Positions 41,015 through 51,103 of a DNA stretch of 64,000 nucleotides are shown here, piece after piece. The notes under the pieces are model-generated. The model worked only from the letters and a program-made list of their open reading frames with translations. It did not search any database and was not told the origin of the DNA. The stretch is taken from the NCBI RefSeq assembly GCF_002251945.1, contig NZ_NDHW01000140.1:15-64014 (forward strand), written 5' to 3'. Made by a program: the position numbers and the translations under genes. This DNA comes from Pseudanabaena sp. SR411 (lineage in GTDB: Bacteria; Cyanobacteriota; Cyanobacteriia; Pseudanabaenales; Pseudanabaenaceae). Position 1 is the first letter of the stretch. Every line of letters starts with the position of its first letter.

Positions 41015-42224
41015 CGGGAATTGTGGATAAGACAGAATTATAGATTTTCATCAATTGATGATAGTTCGCGGAACGGGTGTAGCTTTCTTGGTACGTTGCA
41101 TAGGCATTGTTGCCCATAATTTGCATGGCTTCAGGATTTGTGCCACACCAATATAATTTTTCTGTCCATGCGCTAATGCGATCGCAAGGAATCAAAAATC
41201 CATTATGTTCTGGGATAATTAGTTCCGATAGAGCGCCTAAATCTGAAGCTAATACAGGTGTGCTACAGGAAAAAGCCTCAACCACGACTCGCCCAAATGT
41301 TTCATACCACTGCGAAGGAACCACGATCGCTGTGGCAGAATGCATAGCACTTGTTACCTGAGATGAAGTCAAATATCCTAAAAACTGAACATTTTTTAGA
41401 CCTAACTCTTCAACAAATCTTTGCAAATTCAATTTTTCAGAACCGTCCCCGATAATCTTTAACTGCCAATCTATCATGTTCAATTCAGCCCATGCTTGCA
41501 GTAATGTAATTATGCCTTTTTCTGCGGATAACCGTCCTACAAATAAGAAGTTAGGATTTTCAGCCTGCAACGATGGCAAAACTTCAACATTCTTGGGACT
41601 AATAATTACATTAGGATTCACGTAAAGTCGATCGCTAGGAATTCCGATCTCTTTGAGCTTTTGAGCAGCAAAATGACTGGGGGTAATAAAGGCATTCACA
41701 TCTTTTTCCCAAGTCCGTCGGCATCGATTGAATGTTATCATTGCCCAGACTGCTAAAGAAGCCATAGGCGAGTCACGATAGCAGCCATAGCCAATGCCAC
41801 GCCAAGGATTCTTCCCTACGCAAGCTTCACAAACTTTTCCATCTCTAAATAAATAGCTATTTAGACAACCTAACCGAAAGTTATGTAGATGTTGTACAGT
41901 TGGGATATTTAGCGATCGCGCGGCGGCATGAATGGAAGGCGAAAATAATGGAAAGAAATTTTGGACATGTACCAGATCGGGCTTGAGTTTTTGCAATTGC
42001 GATCGCATCTCGCTATAAACTTTAAAATTCCAAGATGTCTCTGCAAACAGTTTGAGTTTATCGAATTTGGAATAAGTCTTAATGATGTCATTGTGAACTT
42101 CAATTAAAGTAACCCGATGACCATATTCGCTTAATAGTTCTACATCTGCCTCGGTTGCGGCATCTTCGCCCCCCGCATATTGATAACGGTTATGAAACAT
42201 TACAATATGCAGTGGTTTAGACAT
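41010..42224 (-). CDS. Glycosyltransferase family 4
   Basis: 404 residues, GT-B fold. The N-terminus has HIVMFHNRYQYAGGEDAATE. The donor-binding half has NFLFVGRLSAEKGIITLLQAW and SQWYETFGRVVVEAFSCSTPVLASDLGALSELI with the E-x7-E pattern. A Cys-rich stretch in the middle (CLNSYLFRDGKVCEACVGKN) is common in this subgroup. It adds a sugar in glycan assembly; donor and acceptor are unknown. It is the last gene of the glycan cluster, overlapping the preceding GT2 gene by 8 bp. Confidence 0.88.
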   Translation of the reverse strand: MSKPLHIVMFHNRYQYAGGEDAATEADVELLSEYGHRVTLIEVHNDIIKTYSKFDKLKLFAETSWNFKVYSEMRSQLQKLKPDLVHVQNFFPLFSPSIHAAARSLNIPTVQHLHNFRLGCLNSYLFRDGKVCEACVGKNPWRGIGYGCYRDSPMASLAVWAMITFNRCRRTWEKDVNAFITPSHFAAQKLKEIGIPSDRLYVNPNVIISPKNVEVLPSLQAENPNFLFVGRLSAEKGIITLLQAWAELNMIDWQLKIIGDGSEKLNLQRFVEELGLKNVQFLGYLTSSQVTSAMHSATAIVVPSQWYETFGRVVVEAFSCSTPVLASDLGALSELIIPEHNGFLIPCDRISAWTEKLYWCGTNPEAMQIMGNNAYATYQESYTRSANYHQLMKIYNSVLSTIPE

Positions 42225-43038
42225 AAAAGCGCACTAACCAAGAGAATAATTTAACTATGAATAACGGAAGTCCAAGCAAAAAACCATATTTATAAGTATG
42301 GTAATGAAACTGCGTTGGTAAATGATAGGGAGATTTATAATCCCAGAATATTGATTTGAAGGTGCGATATTTTGCTTTCTGGACATAATTAGTAAAGTTA
42401 TGAATAGGATCTTTTTCTTCAACCAAAACCACCTTTGCATTACCTAAAATATATACCTTAAAACCTGCTCTAGTCGCTTTTAAAGTATACATTCCGTCGC
42501 CAGCATATTGTCGAAATTTAGCAGCATCAGGAGCGCCTATTTGCTTAAATACTGATGCTGGTATAGCGACACAATAGCCACTCAATCCATCAACTTCGAC
42601 AACTTCATGTTCTAGGGCTTTAACTCTTTTCCTGCCCTTAACCCCTGTTTCTACTAATAGTCCTGATCCCTGCTCATAGCAAGCAGCACCAACAATTGAG
42701 TCTGGGTGACTTTTCAGAAAATCTACTAATAAGTCAAGGGTATTAGGAGCAGACAAACTATCATCATTTAACCAAATAAAATATGTTGCTCCTTGTTGAT
42801 TAGCATATTCCATTCCTAATGCGATCGCCCCAGTCCACCATAAATTGCCATCTCCTTTAAGAATAGTAACTTCAGGATAGTTTTCTGTAACTTCATCGGC
42901 TGTGCGATCGCTAGAGCCATCATCAACAACGATTACATGATATTTCTGCAAATCACCATTAGTTTTTAAGTTCTCTAGACAAGCTAAAGTAAGGGACTTG
43001 CGATTATGAACAGGAATAATAATGTAGATGGGTTGCAT
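42217..43038 (-). CDS. Glycosyltransferase family 2
   Basis: 273 residues, GT-A fold. IYIIIPVHNRKSLTLACLENL, VVDDGSSDRTADEV, WWTGAIALGMEYA and FIWLNDDS (DxD-type metal site) are present. A C-terminal hydrophobic segment (FLLGLPLFIVKLFSWLVRFYV) may tether it to the membrane. The layout is typical of rhamnosyltransferase-like GT2s, though the sugar is not determined. Confidence 0.88.
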   Translation of the reverse strand: MQPIYIIIPVHNRKSLTLACLENLKTNGDLQKYHVIVVDDGSSDRTADEVTENYPEVTILKGDGNLWWTGAIALGMEYANQQGATYFIWLNDDSLSAPNTLDLLVDFLKSHPDSIVGAACYEQGSGLLVETGVKGRKRVKALEHEVVEVDGLSGYCVAIPASVFKQIGAPDAAKFRQYAGDGMYTLKATRAGFKVYILGNAKVVLVEEKDPIHNFTNYVQKAKYRTFKSIFWDYKSPYHLPTQFHYHTYKYGFLLGLPLFIVKLFSWLVRFYV

Positions 43039-43040
43039 GA

Positions 43041-44228
43041 TTAAACTACATGATGAACAATTTCTAAAAAGCGTCTTCCATAGGTCATAACCCGTGCTTG
43101 GTTATCTTGTCTAGCTAAAGCTTCTAATTGGGGATTTACACCTGCTTCTAAATTTGATAATCCTTGAGAGATTAACTCAGCAAGTTCTTCGGGATTACTG
43201 CGCTCAAAGAAATAAGAATTAGGAGGATTTTGCTCAAGATGCACAGGAAAATCAGAGGCAATTACTGGCTTGCCTAAACTGCGAGCATCCTCAATTACAG
43301 AACTCCATCCTTCAAACAAAGAGGGTTGAATTATGGCTAAACATCTTCGCATCAATTGAACTTGATCGTTGCGAGGAATAGAGCCTAAAACAATAAATTG
43401 CTGTTTAAGTTCTAGTCTTTCAGCTTTTGCTAATAATTGGTTGAAATAATCAGGATTTCGATAATCAGATAAAGTACCAGTACATACGATGGTGGCATCA
43501 ATATGTCTTTGTTTAAGAATTTCTAAGGAATCGATAATGACACCATGATCTTTATGCTTCCAAAACTGATTACTAACTAAAAAAAAGCGATCTGGCAGTT
43601 GATATTTTGCTTGCGTAATTTGTGGGTCTGGCTCATACCACTGAGGATCAACAAAACTAGCAAAATGCATTACCATTGTGCGATCGCGGGCAGAAGGATA
43701 GCGATCGCTAAAATCAGCACCAGCCATCTCACTACTAACCACGATTACAGGTGCATTATCCGCCATTCTTTTTAACTCAGCATTACGAGCATCCAGTTGC
43801 TTTTGTGAAAATAAATGTGGCAAATGACAATGTTGAAGATCGGCAACCCATGCCCCCCATCTATAAGCAGATCTCGCACCTAATAAATCTGGATATACAA
43901 AGTCATAGGATCGTGGATTTAATACTTTTAATGGCACAAATGAGGCATATTCCGCTAATAGTTTACAAGCTTTTAAATAAACATATTCCGCGGTAGTACC
44001 TGCATATACTTGAGACACCAAATCTTTGACTGGTTCCGCTAATCTTGCATTTCTTTTAAATAAAGCCAAACTTAATTGGATATGTTCAGTTTCTTCTGTT
44101 GGTAATTGTGCGATCGCCCTAATCAAATTTTGAATATATAAAACCCCGCCTAACCAAGTCGGATCATGCACCATATTCAAACAAATATGTAATTTATCTT
44201 GCGATTTATTCAGTAATTTATTTACCAT
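43041..44228 (-). CDS. Glycosyltransferase family 4
   Basis: About 395 residues. The C-terminal donor domain has FFLVSNQFWKHKDHGVIIDSL, ATIVCTGTLSDYRNPDY, FIVLGSIPRNDQVQLMRRC and PSLFEGWSSVIEDARSLGKPVIASDFPVH. The N-terminal domain has HICLNMVHDPTWLGGVLYIQNL. I chose MVNKLLN at 44228, which gives a small overlap with the epimerase gene; the upstream ATG at 44252 is possible. Confidence 0.85.
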   Translation of the reverse strand: MVNKLLNKSQDKLHICLNMVHDPTWLGGVLYIQNLIRAIAQLPTEETEHIQLSLALFKRNARLAEPVKDLVSQVYAGTTAEYVYLKACKLLAEYASFVPLKVLNPRSYDFVYPDLLGARSAYRWGAWVADLQHCHLPHLFSQKQLDARNAELKRMADNAPVIVVSSEMAGADFSDRYPSARDRTMVMHFASFVDPQWYEPDPQITQAKYQLPDRFFLVSNQFWKHKDHGVIIDSLEILKQRHIDATIVCTGTLSDYRNPDYFNQLLAKAERLELKQQFIVLGSIPRNDQVQLMRRCLAIIQPSLFEGWSSVIEDARSLGKPVIASDFPVHLEQNPPNSYFFERSNPEELAELISQGLSNLEAGVNPQLEALARQDNQARVMTYGRRFLEIVHHVV

Positions 44229-45145
44229 CCGATAATTTCTCCGCGACACCATTGCATAAAAGAATCTAAACCCTTTTCTAACTCAACTTTTGGCTCGAAG
44301 CCAAGCTGTTTAATTTTGGTAATATCCGCTTGCCAATTACAAGGAACTCCTGATGGTAGATTTCCATCAAATTCAATCTCTATTTCAGGATTTAGTTTCG
44401 CAACAATCAATCTTACTAAATCTTCAATTTTGGTTTCCATACCAGTTGAAAGATTGAAAATGTCTGCTTGACCACTACTATTTTCTGCTAAAACTAGCAT
44501 TGCCATAGCCACATCGATACCATGAATAAAATCACGACTTTCCTGTCCCGTTCCATATAATTTAATCCTATTTTGGGTCAAGACTTTTTGGCAAATATCC
44601 CAAACCACTTGTCGTCGTAAACCCGCACCATATGCCGAAAAAACCCGTGCGATCGTGGTTGGCAGTTGATAAACTCGAAAAAATTCTAGACAAAGTTGTT
44701 CTCCCATCAATTTATGAAATCCATAGGGAGAAATGGGCGCAGTGAATTGAGATTCAGAAATGGGAATGGTGTTGGGATTACCATATACGGCAGCACTAGA
44801 GAGATAAATAAGATGACATTTAGGTACATATAGCCGCAGTGTATCTAAAAGATCAAATGTCATCGCCACACTAGCCTGAAAGTCAGAAGCAGGATCGCTG
44901 ACCGAAAGCTCCACCGAAGCTCTACCCGCACAATGTACACAAACATCTGGCTGTAATTGCTGCGCGATCGCTGCTAAACCTGGTGAAGGCAGAATAATTT
45001 GGTAATAGTGCGACAAGTCTTGTCGAGGTGCATTTTCAGGAGGACGAGTGCCTATGCCTGCTACTAACCATCCTGCTTGACTAAACTGGCGAGCAATATA
45101 TCGACCGAGAAACCCAGTAACACCTGTAATTAAGACTGTTTTCAC
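44222..45145 (-). CDS. NAD-dependent epimerase/dehydratase (extended SDR)
   Basis: 307 residues. The NAD-binding loop is GVTGFLGRYIARQF. The catalytic Ser/Tyr/Lys are in LIYLSSAAVYG and YGFHKLMGEQL. FNLSTGMETKIEDLVRLIV is a sugar-nucleotide-binding region. It converts an NDP-sugar (epimerase, reductase or dehydratase); the exact reaction is not evident. It probably supplies a sugar to the neighbouring glycosyltransferases. Confidence 0.85.
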   Translation of the reverse strand: MKTVLITGVTGFLGRYIARQFSQAGWLVAGIGTRPPENAPRQDLSHYYQIILPSPGLAAIAQQLQPDVCVHCAGRASVELSVSDPASDFQASVAMTFDLLDTLRLYVPKCHLIYLSSAAVYGNPNTIPISESQFTAPISPYGFHKLMGEQLCLEFFRVYQLPTTIARVFSAYGAGLRRQVVWDICQKVLTQNRIKLYGTGQESRDFIHGIDVAMAMLVLAENSSGQADIFNLSTGMETKIEDLVRLIVAKLNPEIEIEFDGNLPSGVPCNWQADITKIKQLGFEPKVELEKGLDSFMQWCRGEIIGW

Positions 45146-45166
45146 TATCTATCCTGATCTTTCTCT

Positions 45167-46012
45167 CTATAATTTAGTCGCGACAAAGGAATAAAGACGA
45201 CCAGCAGTGCGATCGCGCCAAGTATGAATATTACTAACCAATTTAATAAAATTGGACTGAGAGCTTAACCAACTAGCCAATTGCGAACCTACATATTTCT
45301 TTAGCTTATTGGCAATATTTTGTTGATATTGCGATCGCGTAATTGGTGCATAGTTAATCACAGATTGATAATGTCCATAACTAGTTTGTAAAGTTAAGCC
45401 CGTCTGTGAAATAGCATCGTAATACTGTTTAAGCAAGAAAGCATTTTCTCCACCATATAGTTGATGTAATGGATGGCTTTGCAAAAATATCTCTAAGTCT
45501 TGAGTTTGTGAAATAACATGTTCTCTAGTAGCAATAAATAATCCCTTTGGTCGCAATACTCTTGCGGCTTCCTGACAAAGTTTTGGTAGATTATCTGCGT
45601 GATGTAAAACTTGACGGCCATACACAATATCAAAACTATTGTCAGGAAATGGAAGTGACTCACCAAAACTTTGGATAACTTTAATGTCAAGATTAGATTC
45701 CTTAGCTAATTTTGCGATCGCTCCTGCTCCAACAATATCACTAGGATTCGGCTCTAGAGCTGTCACTTTACAACCTGCAATCGCAAAAGCATAACTAGAT
45801 ATGCCATTACCTGCACCTAAATCGAGAACATCACATTTCATCCAAGCTTTGGCAATATCAAAAACAGCCTGCCATTCCTCGCTACTTACAAATCGATGAG
45901 CCGCTTCCAGCACAGAGTCATCATAGTAACAAGCCCTTATTAAATCTTGGCGATCACTCTGAGATTTTAGCCATTGCACTGCTTCTTCCCAAGTCAATTG
46001 CTTATCGCTCAT
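45167..46012 (-). CDS. Class I SAM-dependent methyltransferase
   Basis: 281 residues. Motif I is [20 protein letters not shown], then [37 protein letters not shown] and [16 protein letters not shown]. It resembles the Methyltransf_11 group. The likely target is a glycan residue or sugar nucleotide. It overlaps the acyltransferase gene by 11 bp. Confidence 0.85.
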   Translation of the reverse strand: MSDKQLTWEEAVQWLKSQSDRQDLIRACYYDDSVLEAAHRFVSSEEWQAVFDIAKAWMKCDVLDLGAGNGISSYAFAIAGCKVTALEPNPSDIVGAGAIAKLAKESNLDIKVIQSFGESLPFPDNSFDIVYGRQVLHHADNLPKLCQEAARVLRPKGLFIATREHVISQTQDLEIFLQSHPLHQLYGGENAFLLKQYYDAISQTGLTLQTSYGHYQSVINYAPITRSQYQQNIANKLKKYVGSQLASWLSSQSNFIKLVSNIHTWRDRTAGRLYSFVATKL

Positions 46013-46583
46013 CTTCTGGAATCTCCCTGATTACTTTCGCTGGATTACCTGCAACTATTGTCCATGCTGGTACATCCTTAGTCACCACCGATCCAGCCCC
46101 AACAATTGCGCCTTCACCAATCGTAACTCCTTTGAGGATAATAGAGTTAAAACCAATCCATACTTTGTTAGATATTTTAATCGGCGCTATTTTGACATTA
46201 GCCCAGTCTTTTTTACCTAATTGCCAATTGACTACATCTTGCGATCGTTCAGAAAAAGATATGGCGTGAGAATTATGATCAACAACAGTCACTCCCCAAG
46301 AAATTAAAACATCATCCCCGATCTCAATTTTTTGAGCCGCAATTAAGGAGCCATTAATAAATGAACGTTTACCAATAGAAATCAACGCATTATCTTTATC
46401 AAAGCAGATAGCTCCATCTACTTGGCTGTGCTCATCAATGTTAATCACACAATTATCTTTTAACTGCAACCTACTCATACTAAAAGTTGAAGAAGGATGA
46501 ATATTTAGACTTAAATTATTCTTATTTAGAAATAATATTATTAAGTTTTTAAGTTTTTTAAAATAAGACTTTATTTTTTGCAT
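46002..46583 (-). CDS. Left-handed beta-helix acyltransferase (CysE/LacA/LpxA superfamily)
   Basis: 193 residues with hexapeptide repeats from about residue 40 on ([14 protein letters not shown], then [14 protein letters not shown], and ending [32 protein letters not shown]). VVDHNSHAI and [17 protein letters not shown] are typical of sugar O-acetyltransferases. It probably acetylates a glycan sugar. Confidence 0.88.
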   Translation of the reverse strand: MQKIKSYFKKLKNLIILFLNKNNLSLNIHPSSTFSMSRLQLKDNCVINIDEHSQVDGAICFDKDNALISIGKRSFINGSLIAAQKIEIGDDVLISWGVTVVDHNSHAISFSERSQDVVNWQLGKKDWANVKIAPIKISNKVWIGFNSIILKGVTIGEGAIVGAGSVVTKDVPAWTIVAGNPAKVIREIPEDER

Positions 46584-46601
46584 ATTTATAAATCCTAGTA
46601 A

Positions 46602-47564
46602 TCAATATAAATTAAATACGTTATGGATTAATATTCCCTTAATGAAACTAAGCCTTTGGATTATTATTGCTAACCATTTACCATAACGTTTTATTCTTTT
46701 ACCCCCATAGCAGTAATCAAATACATAGGCATCCGCTAAGTTATCTCTAGCCATAGATGGAGGATGGACTATTTCCCAAATATCTTCTGTTTGCATATTT
46801 GCAAGCTGATTATCATGATTCGTATGAGTTGCGTTAGAGTTAAAGCCAATATTTGATACAAGGTTTACGGCAGGTGCGATCGATAATTCTTTTTGCATCC
46901 AACGAGCATAAAGCCACTGATAATCCCAAGTATTTGGTATACCATTGACAACTCGATCAAATATACTCGTCCAATATAATTTTTCAGCCCAGTCATCATA
47001 AATATAGTCAATTAGGTTGTTTTGTTTAGCCTCTGTCCAATTTTTTATGTCGCGATCATAGTATTGCCATGCCCGCCGCCAAGAAGCCCATCCCCAAATG
47101 CCACCATACTTAGAAAAGAAATAACTGTAATTAGTTGCATGATTATGAACCTGAAAATTATTACCACTGATATGCATTACCCTTGAGTCATGTCTATAGT
47201 ATTCCAATAAAGTTTGGCAAAAGAAGAAAAAAGATTGTGTAGGTAGGCAATCATCCTCTAATATGATCGCCTCTTCTACTTCTAAGAATACCCAATCCAA
47301 ACCGCTTGACACTCTAAGTTTACAGCCTAGATTTACATCTGAAAAGTTAGTCAATATTTCACAATCCCAATCAACTTTTTCAACAATACTTCTAGCTTGA
47401 TTACATTTTTCTTGTTCTTCAGGGAACCTTGGTCCATCCGCAATAATTAAAAGTTTTTGAGGCTTTACTTTACGAATTATCTCAAAAACTCTAATACTAA
47501 TATCGGGTCGATTGAAGATAAAGAAAGCTAATGGAGTAGTTAGTTGAGGTTGTAGCATAACCAA
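46602..47564 (-). CDS. Glycosyltransferase-like protein (GT-A, GNT-I-like)
   Basis: 320 residues. PLAFFIFNRPDISIRVFEII, KLLIIADGPRF, AIILEDDCLPTQSFFFFCQ (acidic metal site) and WGWASWRRAWQYYDRDIK are hallmarks of a GT-A group often annotated as hemolytic or GNT-I-like glycosyltransferase. The gene is A/T-rich and lies in the GCGATCGC-free stretch. Confidence 0.75.
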   Translation of the reverse strand: MVMLQPQLTTPLAFFIFNRPDISIRVFEIIRKVKPQKLLIIADGPRFPEEQEKCNQARSIVEKVDWDCEILTNFSDVNLGCKLRVSSGLDWVFLEVEEAIILEDDCLPTQSFFFFCQTLLEYYRHDSRVMHISGNNFQVHNHATNYSYFFSKYGGIWGWASWRRAWQYYDRDIKNWTEAKQNNLIDYIYDDWAEKLYWTSIFDRVVNGIPNTWDYQWLYARWMQKELSIAPAVNLVSNIGFNSNATHTNHDNQLANMQTEDIWEIVHPPSMARDNLADAYVFDYCYGGKRIKRYGKWLAIIIQRLSFIKGILIHNVFNLY

Positions 47565-47592
47565 ATATTTAGTTTATAGAATAATTTAAAAA

Positions 47593-49281
47593 CTATTTTT
47601 CTGCCTCAGCATATATCGATTCATAATCTCTTTCAAATTTATCTATTAATGCATCAAACTTGCGAATATTTACATTTTTAAAACCTACACTTTGAAGTAT
47701 CACTATTAAATTTTTAGAGTCAAACATATATCGATGATTACCATCCATATACGCTATATAATTAATATAGTCAATTTCAGAATTAAAGTTAAAAGCCTGA
47801 GGATATTTGCAATATTCTAGTGAATTAAAATCTCTAGGATTTACATAGGCATTTATATAAATGCTTGCATCTGGAACACAAACACTAAATTTTCCACCTT
47901 CTTTCAAAACCTTATAACAATTATCTAATAATTCAATTAAATCTTTATAATAAAAATGCTCCAATACATGAGAGGAATAGATTGTGTCAATACTGTTTGG
48001 AGGGAAAGGTAAAGGAAGTAATAAGTCCCAGTAAATATCACATTCTGTGTTTAAATCTAGTGTAATCCATTCATTTTTACCTTTTTTCGATCCTGCACCT
48101 ATTTCTAACTTTATTGTGCTGTTTTGTCTAGATAAAACTATTTTATTTGCCTTGACCTTACTAGTATTCATAAGCTTCTTTGCACGCAAGTTTTTTAATT
48201 CGTTCCAAATAGCACTAGGAATAATTCTTTTAAGTAATGATTTAATAGTTACAGGCATTGCTAAAACACTAGACTTAATCCAAGAAAGTAATGCACGGGG
48301 ATTCAACAATAAATCAATATTGCAGATAATCATTGACAAATTGTAAGATAGCCTTGACGCTGTGCTCTTATAAACATTCCTATTATCTTTACTAAGTTGA
48401 TATAACAAGGGCTTCATTTGCTTTTGATAGCAAAGAAATTCTTCTTTCAGTAACCGAATAGTAGTTAGCATATCTGATGTTTCTGCCAAAGCTTTTTGTG
48501 TTGATATAGTAATAGCCATCATATAGTCTTGATACAATCTCGACAGTCTATCTTGTTCATTTTTGCCCCAACAGTCCCAGTGACATTCATTAAGTACAGT
48601 ATGTATAAACCAATTTTTATTGAGAAATAAGCACTTATAATTTAAGAGTAAATCAGCAAAATAAATCACAGGAAAGAAACTGTTTTCGATGTGTTCATCC
48701 CAAAGCTGAAAGTTTATAAGTTTTGGATTGAAGAAAAGTCCAGTTAAAACGAAGCCGTTATACATATATTTAATTGAATTTACAGCATTTGGCTCGATTG
48801 TTGTATTTTTGCTGAATGGTTTGCACCCAATCCAATGAATAGATTGATCCTCTAGATAAGAATATCTAGGAACAAAGAAAGACCCGATCTTATTGTCTAA
48901 GTTATCTAGAGTTTGAACTATTTCCTTAAGACTATCGGGTTGTAGGCAATCATCATCAGTTAATATTGTGCAGAAATCAGCTTTTGAGGTAGCAACCATA
49001 TCTCTTATATTAAGGCTCATACCCTTATTTATACTATTCTGCTCGAATCGAACAAAATCTTTAAAGGGTTTGATAATCTCGGTTATTTCCAAATCAGTTA
49101 CATTCGGACTCGCGTCATCAACTATCAAAATCGTAATTCTATCGCTCAATTCTAATTCTTGAACCTGCGATGCGATTGAAAGTATAGCTTGAACAAGAGA
49201 TGTAGGTCGTTTATAAGATGGAATCAGAAATTCTAAGGTTAGAGGCTCAAAAGCCAAAGATAATAATTCTTGTTGATGCAT
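47593..49281 (-). CDS. Fusion: family 2 glycosyltransferase + SAM methyltransferase
   Basis: 562 residues with two parts. Residues 1-270 are a GT2 domain (LEFLIPSYKRPTSLVQAILSI, ILIVDDASPNVTD, SKADFCTILTDDDCLQPDSL). Residues about 270-375 are a helical linker. Residues about 390-562 are a methyltransferase (TIKLEIGAGSKKGKNEWITLDL, IDTIYSSHVLEHFYY, EGGKFSVCVPDASIYINAYV). One protein could both add a sugar and methylate it, or cap the chain. It is very A/T-rich with many Ile/Asn/Lys codons, consistent with recent transfer. Confidence 0.8.
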   Translation of the reverse strand: MHQQELLSLAFEPLTLEFLIPSYKRPTSLVQAILSIASQVQELELSDRITILIVDDASPNVTDLEITEIIKPFKDFVRFEQNSINKGMSLNIRDMVATSKADFCTILTDDDCLQPDSLKEIVQTLDNLDNKIGSFFVPRYSYLEDQSIHWIGCKPFSKNTTIEPNAVNSIKYMYNGFVLTGLFFNPKLINFQLWDEHIENSFFPVIYFADLLLNYKCLFLNKNWFIHTVLNECHWDCWGKNEQDRLSRLYQDYMMAITISTQKALAETSDMLTTIRLLKEEFLCYQKQMKPLLYQLSKDNRNVYKSTASRLSYNLSMIICNIDLLLNPRALLSWIKSSVLAMPVTIKSLLKRIIPSAIWNELKNLRAKKLMNTSKVKANKIVLSRQNSTIKLEIGAGSKKGKNEWITLDLNTECDIYWDLLLPLPFPPNSIDTIYSSHVLEHFYYKDLIELLDNCYKVLKEGGKFSVCVPDASIYINAYVNPRDFNSLEYCKYPQAFNFNSEIDYINYIAYMDGNHRYMFDSKNLIVILQSVGFKNVNIRKFDALIDKFERDYESIYAEAEK

Positions 49282-49303
49282 TGTTTTGTTTGAGGATGTC
49301 TCA

Positions 49304-51070
49304 CTAAACTCGGTATAAGAAACAATCTAACTGTGAATCCATTCTTGTAATTGGTCTATTAGTAAAAGGAGTCTCACGATTAGTTGATTCCTTTATATGA
49401 TAACGAAAACCATTATCTTCAAAATACTTAAGTATACTACCAAGCTGTTGTCTCTCATCTCTTAGAGAATGCCATTCAAAAAATAAGTGGTCTACGTATT
49501 TTACGATTAAGTCTTGAGCATGTATCAATACATCTGTCTCTGCACCTTCAATATCAATTTTCAAAAATTCAATTTTTCTATCTATTATTTTTCTTAAGTC
49601 TAAAGCTCTAACTTCAATAGTTTTTTCCTCTAATTCTAAACCTGAAGATAGGTAACCTCCCCAACTACCTTCCTCTTTGAAATGTAGGCTTTCTGAGTTA
49701 ATCCAAACAGCAGAATTAATGCACTGAACATCACTAAAATCATAGGATAAAATATTCTGCGTAAGTACATTATAAATATTAGGATCAGCTTCAATCGCAA
49801 CTATTTTAGATTTAGGATAAAGTTTTTTGAAATATATAACACTCAAACCAATATTAGCACCACAATCAATTATGTAAGGAGCCTGATTATCAGTTTTGAA
49901 GTCGTAAATATTTTTTAAAAATAGTTCTTTAGTCATCTCTAAGAAAGATGCATTATCTACGATATTCAGTTCTTTACCCAAGAAATTAACTTTTGCAAGT
50001 GTATATCTAGGAATTTCCTTAAGTTCCTTATAATCTCCAGAAAGAATCAAATCTTTTACTTCCTCATATTCAGAAAGACGAACTTTCTCTTTGGAGATTT
50101 TTTTAAACCCTAACTTAGTCAATAGTTTTCTTGGGCTAAAGTCTAGAAGTTTATCTATAGTAGATTTGCTATAAGTTTTTAATCTTCTAAAGCAAGCCTC
50201 TAAAAACTCTTTACTATTGTTTAAGTCAGAAAGCCATATTAGAAATGAATTGTATAAAACAAATGACGCTTTAATTCTACTCAAACCATATTTTAATCCT
50301 AAATGCTCTTCAACAAATTCTTGTTGTTCTTGGTTTATGGTTTCTGGCAACCTAGAAAACAGGGATAAGGCTTTTTTATAAGACTTTAATTCTTTATAGG
50401 AATTAAACAGTCCCATTTCAACATTGGGATCACCATAGTTTATGTAGATTGGCTCTGCTCCATAAAGTCCAAATGGGATGCCCATCTCAATCGCATAAAA
50501 TGTATGAGAACCAATTGAATCTGATATCGCATAGGTGTGTTTTGACAGGATTCGATAGAACTTCTCAGTAAATCCCTCTTCCAAGCTTTTTCCAGCAGTG
50601 GTCACTTTATAACCTAATGCTCTGAATTCTCGATCTAAACCTCGATCAATATCATGGGTATGTAAGCATATAGTCAAAGGATTATATTTTTCAGGTAGAG
50701 CTTGTAACTCCTGATGGTATTCTTCTACAGATTTCTGCGAAACAACTTGCTTAGTGGAATGAGATAAAAAGAATACGGAACCTTGAGCGTTTTCACTCTG
50801 TTCAATATTTAAGGATTTACGGGCAAATACAAATGGAGAGGGTAATGTGTAGCATTGTTTTATTTTCTTCTGTTTGAATTTTTGGGTTTTAACATGCCAG
50901 TAAGAAAGAAATACAGGAGCATCAGATTCTAGTTCATGCTTTGCGGGATATTCATCAAATGGCACACCATGATCAATATCAACGCATAGCGGAAGGAAGC
51001 TAGGATAAAATCCATACTTTCTAAGCCATTTGCCAAATCCATAAATTTGTGATGTCCAATATTTTTTCAT
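49304..51070 (-). CDS. Fusion: unknown glycan-related N-domain + FkbM methyltransferase
   Basis: 588 residues. The first ~330 residues (YGFGKWLRKYGFYPSFLPLCVDIDHG, PLTICLHTHDIDRGLD, YAISDSIGSHTFYAIEMGIPFGLYG) look like a surface-polysaccharide enzyme of unknown type, perhaps GT-B-like. The last ~220 are an FkbM-type methyltransferase (YIIDCGANIGLSVIYFKKLYP, KIVAIEADPNIYNVL, EFLKIDIEGAETDVLIHA). FkbM domains often O-methylate glycan sugars. The gene is A/T-rich like its neighbours. Confidence 0.75.
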   Translation of the reverse strand: MKKYWTSQIYGFGKWLRKYGFYPSFLPLCVDIDHGVPFDEYPAKHELESDAPVFLSYWHVKTQKFKQKKIKQCYTLPSPFVFARKSLNIEQSENAQGSVFFLSHSTKQVVSQKSVEEYHQELQALPEKYNPLTICLHTHDIDRGLDREFRALGYKVTTAGKSLEEGFTEKFYRILSKHTYAISDSIGSHTFYAIEMGIPFGLYGAEPIYINYGDPNVEMGLFNSYKELKSYKKALSLFSRLPETINQEQQEFVEEHLGLKYGLSRIKASFVLYNSFLIWLSDLNNSKEFLEACFRRLKTYSKSTIDKLLDFSPRKLLTKLGFKKISKEKVRLSEYEEVKDLILSGDYKELKEIPRYTLAKVNFLGKELNIVDNASFLEMTKELFLKNIYDFKTDNQAPYIIDCGANIGLSVIYFKKLYPKSKIVAIEADPNIYNVLTQNILSYDFSDVQCINSAVWINSESLHFKEEGSWGGYLSSGLELEEKTIEVRALDLRKIIDRKIEFLKIDIEGAETDVLIHAQDLIVKYVDHLFFEWHSLRDERQQLGSILKYFEDNGFRYHIKESTNRETPFTNRPITRMDSQLDCFLYRV

Positions 51071-51103
51071 AATTATTATGTATATTATGTAATTGTTATT
51101 CCG

